The position numbers and the translations under genes are program-made. Positions 58,250-64,000 of a DNA stretch of 64,000 nucleotides are shown piece by piece; within the stretch, counting starts at the first letter, position 1, and each line of letters starts with the position of its first letter. This stretch comes from Whalleya microplaca (Eukaryota > Ascomycota > Sordariomycetes > Xylariales > Xylariaceae). The notes under the pieces are model-generated. The model did no database searches, had not been told where the DNA came from, and saw only the letters and a program-made list of their open reading frames with translations. The DNA lies in assembly GCA_022497155.1 (NCBI GenBank), contig MU385748.1:124001-188000 (forward strand). The letters run 5' to 3'.

Positions 58250-61088
58250 GGCGTTAAAACGAGGCAACATCAGCGAGTAATGGTAATGAGACGGCTGGGA
58301 TGAAGGACCTTTGGGATACCCTTAACGTCAGGTTGGCAGCGGCCAGTAACCTGTCTAATTCGACACATTGTACACCTTCTGACGAGATTCATGAGATATG
58401 GTATACATTAAGTGCCTAGGCTACTTCAAAAGATAGAGGAGCAATGGACACTATATCAAACAAATTTGCTTCCTAATATCGAATGTGATATTGATGATTA
58501 TATTGTCGAATGAATATTATAGGACTACCTATTATACCTACACTTATTATAGAAATCAACATCGAATTGAGATACATAGCATCGCGCATTGTTTGCTCGC
58601 CGCATAAGATATTTCAATTATAACACTTGTTTCTACAATAATTCTATAATACTTCCTTATAAGCCATTCATCGTTACAGACACGAAAGCCTTTGGTCACC
58701 TTGTGGCATGTAACAGCCCGTGACGGTCGGCTGATGCGGGCTTCCTATCCCGGTTCTAGTTCCGAAACCAAGACCACCCTTGCGTCTAGGCGCTGATCAC
58801 TTGCCGTCAACGGTTCCTATCTAAACTAATTGGTCGGACACTCTCTCTATGGAATCGAAATAGGAAGGAAGCATGGCTCATTACAGACCGGCAGGTTAGC
58901 GTAGTTTTCCAGTGCTATAACGTTTCTCAAGTAGGTTAACGTTGATCAATACGCCGTGACTACGCCGTGACCGACCTGCGTTTTCGGCATGTCAAGACCA
59001 TTTTAGACTAGCATAAACCGAGACTCTTCATGACTCTGGCAACAAGCATACCTGATTGCCTGGTAAAATATACTAACGTAATGCTAACCTCAAATGTAAT
59101 ACAGCGATCCTGCCAATAGAGTCCCTTCACTGTAAAGACTATCCCCATGGACGAAATTCTATTTACAAGACTAAACCTGCACTCACTAATTAGTCGATCA
59201 TGCCAGGGGGGAATCAATAGTGCTCCTACGCTTCCCACGATCCCACGAGATTCCGCAGCGGGAACCCTAATTTCCAGTGCGGCCGCTAAAGAAAGCACCA
59301 ATATCGCTCAGTGCTGACTTTTCTTTTATTAGAAAACTAGATATTAAGATATTCTAGCGATCGTTCTCTTCGAAGCACGCCTTTTCGAGCCACTTTAAAG
59401 GGCTACTACTATAGGTACATCACTAGGCGAGATTCACATGATATTTACTATATCAAGAAACCTGACTAAAAATCTCGATAACATATATCTATGAGCGAAA
59501 TAATACCTTTCAAACAGACGAATCCTCAACAAAGTTATCTTAGCGAACATTCCAGTTTATAGTGGTAATGCAAAGCTACCGGACTGCTGTATTATTAGGG
59601 GGCGATTTCCCATCACTGATCATGGCCGGGCAACAGCCTTGTCGGAATAAAATACTGCTAAGCTAACTCTAACAAAAATTGCTTGCTTGTATGAGCCGCA
59701 TTAACCTCTGCTCACCAAGATACTGGTAAAGTAGGTATATATGTATGTGTATGTATATACTACCATTGTCACTGTGGAATCTAGGCAATGGAATGATCTA
59801 CAACCGGCATCCTCGCCCATTCTGGATAGACATCGTCGACTAGTTAGTTATTGGAAATTAAAAAGTCTACCTGGGTCTTCTGAGCATCACCATACCTGTT
59901 ATTGGTATTTATTGATCTAGAGTTACTAATACTCAAACTAAGCGTAGATAGGAGACAGTTCGTCTGCACTATTGTCCCTATGTATCCGCGATTCATATTT
60001 TAAGCTGTAGATCTACTTAATGACTACATAAATACTGATCTGCTCTAGTTTATTAGATAACTTTATTTGTGCTATGTTGAATTTATCTGTATGGCATTCA
60101 ACATACTTCCTTTGGCTCATGCTTCTAGCTCTACACGGTCCTCAAATATTGACAGTCTTGTCAACGCAAGGGCTTAACCCTGTCAGACGGCTGTTATATC
60201 GTCAGTTCTTGAGTTGTCTCTATCTTCATTTATAGATACTAAATCTTTTGTCCTCAGCCATCTGAATTTACCTACTAAGCTTCACCCTCGAGGCAAAACT
60301 TAAATTAACATGTAATGTTGAGTGATGTAAGCGACAGAGCTAAATTCAATAGTTACTGTGATGCCTCCTTCACTGGGCCTTGGTGTATTCATGGAACGCA
60401 CATGGCCGGGCCAGGCCATGAACAGCCCTGGAGTCTTCCAGTTGATTACATGGTCATACATATAGAGATCTTGGATTTGTTGCTGTTGTGTCCCGTGGTT
60501 CAAATCCTTCCTCCCTTCACATGGCCATGAAGGAAATATACCATCCTCTGAATACATTGGAAACCGAAGTATCAACTTAGATAAAATTAAGATATGTAGA
60601 TATACTACAGTGATTGAATATGTTGTCGTGGACTTTGAATATCTGTAAGTATGGAAAATATACTACATCAATCGAGAACATTCAACGACTGCTAGTGACT
60701 GGCGAGAACAAAAGCGAGTCATACATGAACTTGGCTTGGTTGAATTATGATGTACTTATTTGTTCCTTAGCTACGATACTAATGAACTCAAGGACAAACT
60801 GCAGTGAATGGCGTAACATATAATATATTGCTGTCGTCCGAATGCATTTCTGCAGCATTGCGAGATGGAATAGACCTAAATAACGCATAGTCACTCTTGC
60901 ACTTCCTAACTCTATAAAGGCCATAAGAGGGTTGAAAAGTGAGCAGCATATGAGGCGAGAAACGTCTCTAGAGAGTCCTCTATGGAATGGTATAGGTTCA
61001 TTACGACTGTAGTCAAGATCCAGTGATAGGGTATGACCTATATAAAAGGAGGGTGATCACTTCCGACCCAATTATAGGAAACGAGCAC
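58250..61088. other. 2.8-kb gene-poor stretch
   Basis: No gene is recognised between the rhodopsin-like gene and the LPMO relic. A 97-codon minus-strand open frame (59008-59301) and a 91-codon one (60300-60575) have no family features and no splice partners. Small AT-rich patches suggest decay. Confidence 0.4.
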
Positions 61089-62276
61089 TTAGTCCTCTGG
61101 CACCCAAACCTTTAGACCCGGCATAGTATAATTCTGTGAAGATAAGTTCAGAATATGTGGCAATGATGCCTCATTATGCAATTAAACTTACGTAAGTATT
61201 TTGTCCTTCTGCCGAGTAAATCTTTCCTGCTACCTAGATACCTGGGTCCTCCTCCTTATACGCGCCTGGAAATTCGACTAGGTACTCCTCGCTAGATACC
61301 TGGCTCCCTTCGCCACTGACCTCTAGTTGCGCGCACTCGGGATAGAGCTGTACCTCAGACTCTATATTGAAAACCTCGTGGCGTATCAGATAGTACCCCA
61401 GCTTAAGGGCCTTTGTAATTGTCACGTTCACGCCAGCCTGGACCATTGGCCATTGCAGCCAGGCATAGGAAGCACTGATCGACACTTCTTCACCTTCGCG
61501 ATATGACCCTGGACTGTGGAATCTAGAGTTAATAACGAGTTATGTAAGCCAGATGAGTAAATAAGTTCTTTGTGGACAATTTTGCCAGTAATGGAAAACT
61601 TCAAGATATGTTTCTCGAGCCCCCAACTCCCATATATATTTCAAGGGAAAGTCTTGCTCTAAAAAGAACATGAAAGAGGTAATAATTGACTCAGGGTGCT
61701 ACTTACTATCCTATCCCTTGGTAGCCTGTCTCCCAGATCTTGAACCACCGTTTGCCGGAGCCGTCCCACTGGTCACACGGCCCGCCACAGTCTGCCATAT
61801 AGACGAAAATTGGTCCTTTGGAATGCACCCAGGTGTACTCAGGCCCTGAACATCTAACCGCTGGGTCATCATCACCGTACTCCGGAACCGAGGGCGTCGT
61901 TGGGAATGGGACGGGTGGTTCAGCTGGGCATGGCGGCGCCAGATACCAAGCTGTGACCTCGGAACCTGCACGCACAGGAGCATGCAGTTTAGGTAGGGAG
62001 GTACCTAAAGGGTTTGTTCGGTTTCATGTTGAGTATGGGTGATCTACCGAGTATATCGGGTCAGGCCACCAGCGACGCTGTACAGAGACTTGACCCTCTT
62101 CTGGTCGGCGGGGGTAGTGCCTGAAAGTTGTGAAGCGTGTCAGCTAAATTCATGTTAACAATGGGATGAGCTTACCCAGCATAGTCTACGCCGTCAGTGA
62201 TATAGTTATAAACACCGCCGTGTGGATGAACACTAGCGTATAATGTAGCACCAGCAAGCAACGAGATGGACTTCAT
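61089..62276 (-). pseudogene. AA9 lytic polysaccharide monooxygenase relic with two in-frame stops
   Basis: AA9 (formerly GH61) enzymes are secreted copper oxidases that cleave cellulose. The minus-strand exons read 62176-62276, 61707-62120, 61192-61513 and 61089-61133, 294 codons in one continuous frame. Features: signal-like MKSISLLAGATLYASV, then HPHGGVYNY with the expected copper-binding N-terminal His (His19 most likely); WWPDPIYSVDHPY; LHAPVRAGSEVTAWY; VHSKGPIFVYMADC; WFKIWETGYQG; LGYYLIRHE (second copper His); VQLYPECAQLEV; EFPGAYKEEDPGI; and C-terminal NYTMPGLKVW. Two stops interrupt it. TGA at codon 66 (62024-62026) stands where the family has the Cys of a Cys-Asn pair. TAG at codon 265 (61234-61236) falls right after DPGI, where a Trp codon (TGG to TAG, a RIP-type change) would fit. 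Splice sites remain usable. Sequencing error is possible but less likely for two sites. Confidence 0.75.
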
Positions 62277-63222
62277 GGTCGAAAAAGTCTCCAATACCAG
62301 TAAATATAACAAGACTCACAAAGGCAATGGACGAGTCATTCGGTTGATTAAACTATGACACTCCTTCCGAAGCATACTTAGAATATAAACTTAAATCAGC
62401 CCTAAGATCTCATAGTTATTTTCCAAAGCCAACATACTTGAAGTCTCATGTAATAACACAAGCTTCTAACCACTACAGTAATACGTCGTATTTTGGGGAC
62501 ATCTTAGGTAGATCGACCAACAATACGAAGAGGAGATGCTCTCACAGAGGCTAAATACATTGATGCATACCTACAGAGTGCCTAAGATGCAAGAGAACAC
62601 CGTAAGTGTGCAGTGAAATTGGTAGTAATTACGCCGAATATCGCAACCTTCTCGCCCATACCAACAAAGCGAATGCTACCATCGTTCGCTGTTCCAAGAT
62701 ACTAGAAAATGGTGAATAAGACTTTCAAAAGAAGACGAGAGATGGTATTCAATAACCCCTTTTTTCATCTAACCTTATATATCGCCTATATTAAGCTGTG
62801 ACTAATCGTTACTAATGGCTGTCATTCCAATTATAAAAGCAACAAGTTAAAAAAGATACAATGTTGTGGTCGAATTGTTTATCCGAGTCAATCTTCGTTG
62901 GAATAGCTGTTAGGATAGCATTTCAATGCAAGTTTCTCTATACTAAATATATGTAGCCATGGTCTACATGGAACATGACCTACCACAATATGTTCTGAAC
63001 ATACCCTGGGGAGAGGGGGAGGGGTCCTATAAATCAAAGCTACTGCCCACTTATCTAATGTTTTAGAACCACAGAATACTGGATACTTAGGCCGTGTTTA
63101 CCAACTTGACTGCCACCACTGGCGTCGATCAAAAATGTATCTTTTTGCTACCACAGGGGGGCCACTCCACTGAACCTTACCCCTTTTGGGTGTGATTTAC
63201 AGCTGTATAATAGCTACAAGTC

Positions 63223-63277
63223 GTGTACAATTCCCGTAGCGGCGGCAGTCAGCTTTATGAAAAACGGGGTTGTACAC
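63223..63277. repeat. imperfect inverted repeat / hairpin
   Basis: GTGTACAATTCCCGT and ACGGGGTTGTACAC form ~14-15-base arms around a ~25-base loop. The only differences between the arms are C/T changes, as expected if RIP or cytosine deamination acted on one arm. Confidence 0.6.
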
Positions 63278-63927
63278 CTCTTGTTTTTTAGGCAATTTGC
63301 CTTATAAGGTAGGCAGTTCAGCCGTGGCAGTTATTGCGGCGGCTGTTGGATTTTGCTCCAGCTATAAAACAAAGCAGCCGCTACAGCTACATATCGTTGC
63401 TAAATAGGGTTAGTATTTCACTTATAACTTTATCTGAAGCTATCGCGAATAATACGCCTGATAGGGTATATTTATAATAATTACAGCGTAGGCGTCTGGG
63501 AAAAAAAAGAGAGAAAAAAAAATACTAGCTACTTAAATATAACCAATAAAGCAAAAAATTCAACCCTCCGATCGGCGTAATGTTGAAGGAAAGGTATTAA
63601 CGGCGTTAAATGAGGTATTGAAGGAGGAGGTGCAAAAGGAGGTTTTAAAGCTGATGGTCAGAGCGGCAAAGGACCTATACCATGGATCCCGACCATTCGG
63701 GACACCCTAGGTGCCGGGACCGCAATAACTAAATTCCGCCATATAAAAGTCACCATATTCAAATAACAATAGAAAATTAACAACTTGTCCAAAATAAAAA
63801 TAAAAATTACCGTTTAGCAGCATTTCTTTTAATTAGTTTGTTAGTTTATTTAGTATTTTAATTATTCTGCCGGAACGAGTTTGTTTTACAGGTATAAATA
63901 GGACCTAAATAAAGGAATCTTTCTCGG

Positions 63928-63965
63928 AATCTTCTTTCTCGGAATCTTTCTCTTTTATATCATCC
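63928..63965. repeat. TTTCTCGGAATC short tandem repeat
   Basis: Three imperfect copies of TCTTTCTCGGAA within about 40 bases near the window end. Confidence 0.75.
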
Positions 63966-64000
63966 ATAATGACTATAATCTCCTCTTGAATGTTATTTAT

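Larger units (their letters stand above)
62277..64000. other. AT-rich right edge, possible transposon remnant
   Basis: No gene is seen in the last 1.7 kb. From ~63.1 kb the sequence changes character: a hairpin at 63223-63277, purine tracts (63500-63525), a small perfect palindrome TCCCGA-CCAT-TCGGGA (63687-63702), long A/T runs (63760-63880) and three TTTCTCGGAATC repeats (63928-63962). The pattern is suggestive of a repeat element running off the window; its type is not assignable. Confidence 0.35.

Noticed and set aside
59008..59301. 97-codon minus-strand open frame in the gene-poor stretch
   Set aside because: No motif, no splice partner and no promoter sign.

Overview
The window is nuclear DNA of a filamentous ascomycete (Pezizomycotina, most likely a sordariomycete). 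The evidence is gene content: fungal MED16, TRS65 and PRP40, an Hst3/Hst4-type sirtuin, an AA9 LPMO relic, a PTH11/rhodopsin-type membrane protein and a terpene cyclase. Almost every gene also carries short (about 50-75 nt) GT-AG introns with CTAAC/CTGAC-like branch sites, and repeats show the C-to-T/G-to-A decay expected of repeat-induced point mutation (RIP). No rRNA, tRNA, CRISPR array or bacterial operon was found. Exon boundaries were worked out by hand from splice signals, frame continuity and family conservation. For every spliced gene listed the phases close.

Layout. 0-9.4 kb: 3' part of a NOP12-like nucleolar RRM protein, an F-box protein, a 467-bp MITE-like element, a five-exon alpha-tubulin gene and, convergent to it, a second F-box/LRR-like protein. 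10.7-15.4 kb: a membrane-anchored glycosyltransferase-like protein, a DUF1989 (urea-carboxylase-associated) protein and a secreted subtilisin-like protease. 15.4-21.8 kb: a 6.4-kb gene desert. 21.8-23.4 kb: an eight-exon class I terpene synthase standing alone. 24.0-51.5 kb: a dense housekeeping block, with MED16 and the sirtuin transcribed divergently, CHD1 and RLI1/ABCE1 divergent, an unrecognised charged protein, PRP40 and TRS65. 51.5-56.8 kb: a gene-poor stretch holding a 2.1-kb inverted-repeat-bounded, RIP-decayed block of 810-bp tandem repeats with an adjoining 249-bp MITE. 56.9-58.2 kb: a seven-helix-type fungal membrane protein. 61.1-62.3 kb: an AA9 lytic polysaccharide monooxygenase relic with two in-frame stop codons. 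62.3-64 kb: an AT-rich, repeat-like right edge without a recognisable gene.

The housekeeping genes cover chromatin and transcription (CHD1, MED16, sirtuin), splicing (PRP40), ribosome biogenesis and recycling (NOP12, RLI1), secretory traffic (TRS65) and cytoskeleton (tubulin). The accessory genes lie beside or inside gene-poor, repeat-bearing stretches. I found no convincing new multi-gene system. The strongest leads are the lone terpene synthase with an altered aspartate-rich motif, the inverted-repeat element with tandem 810-bp units, two MITE-like elements and the doubly interrupted LPMO.
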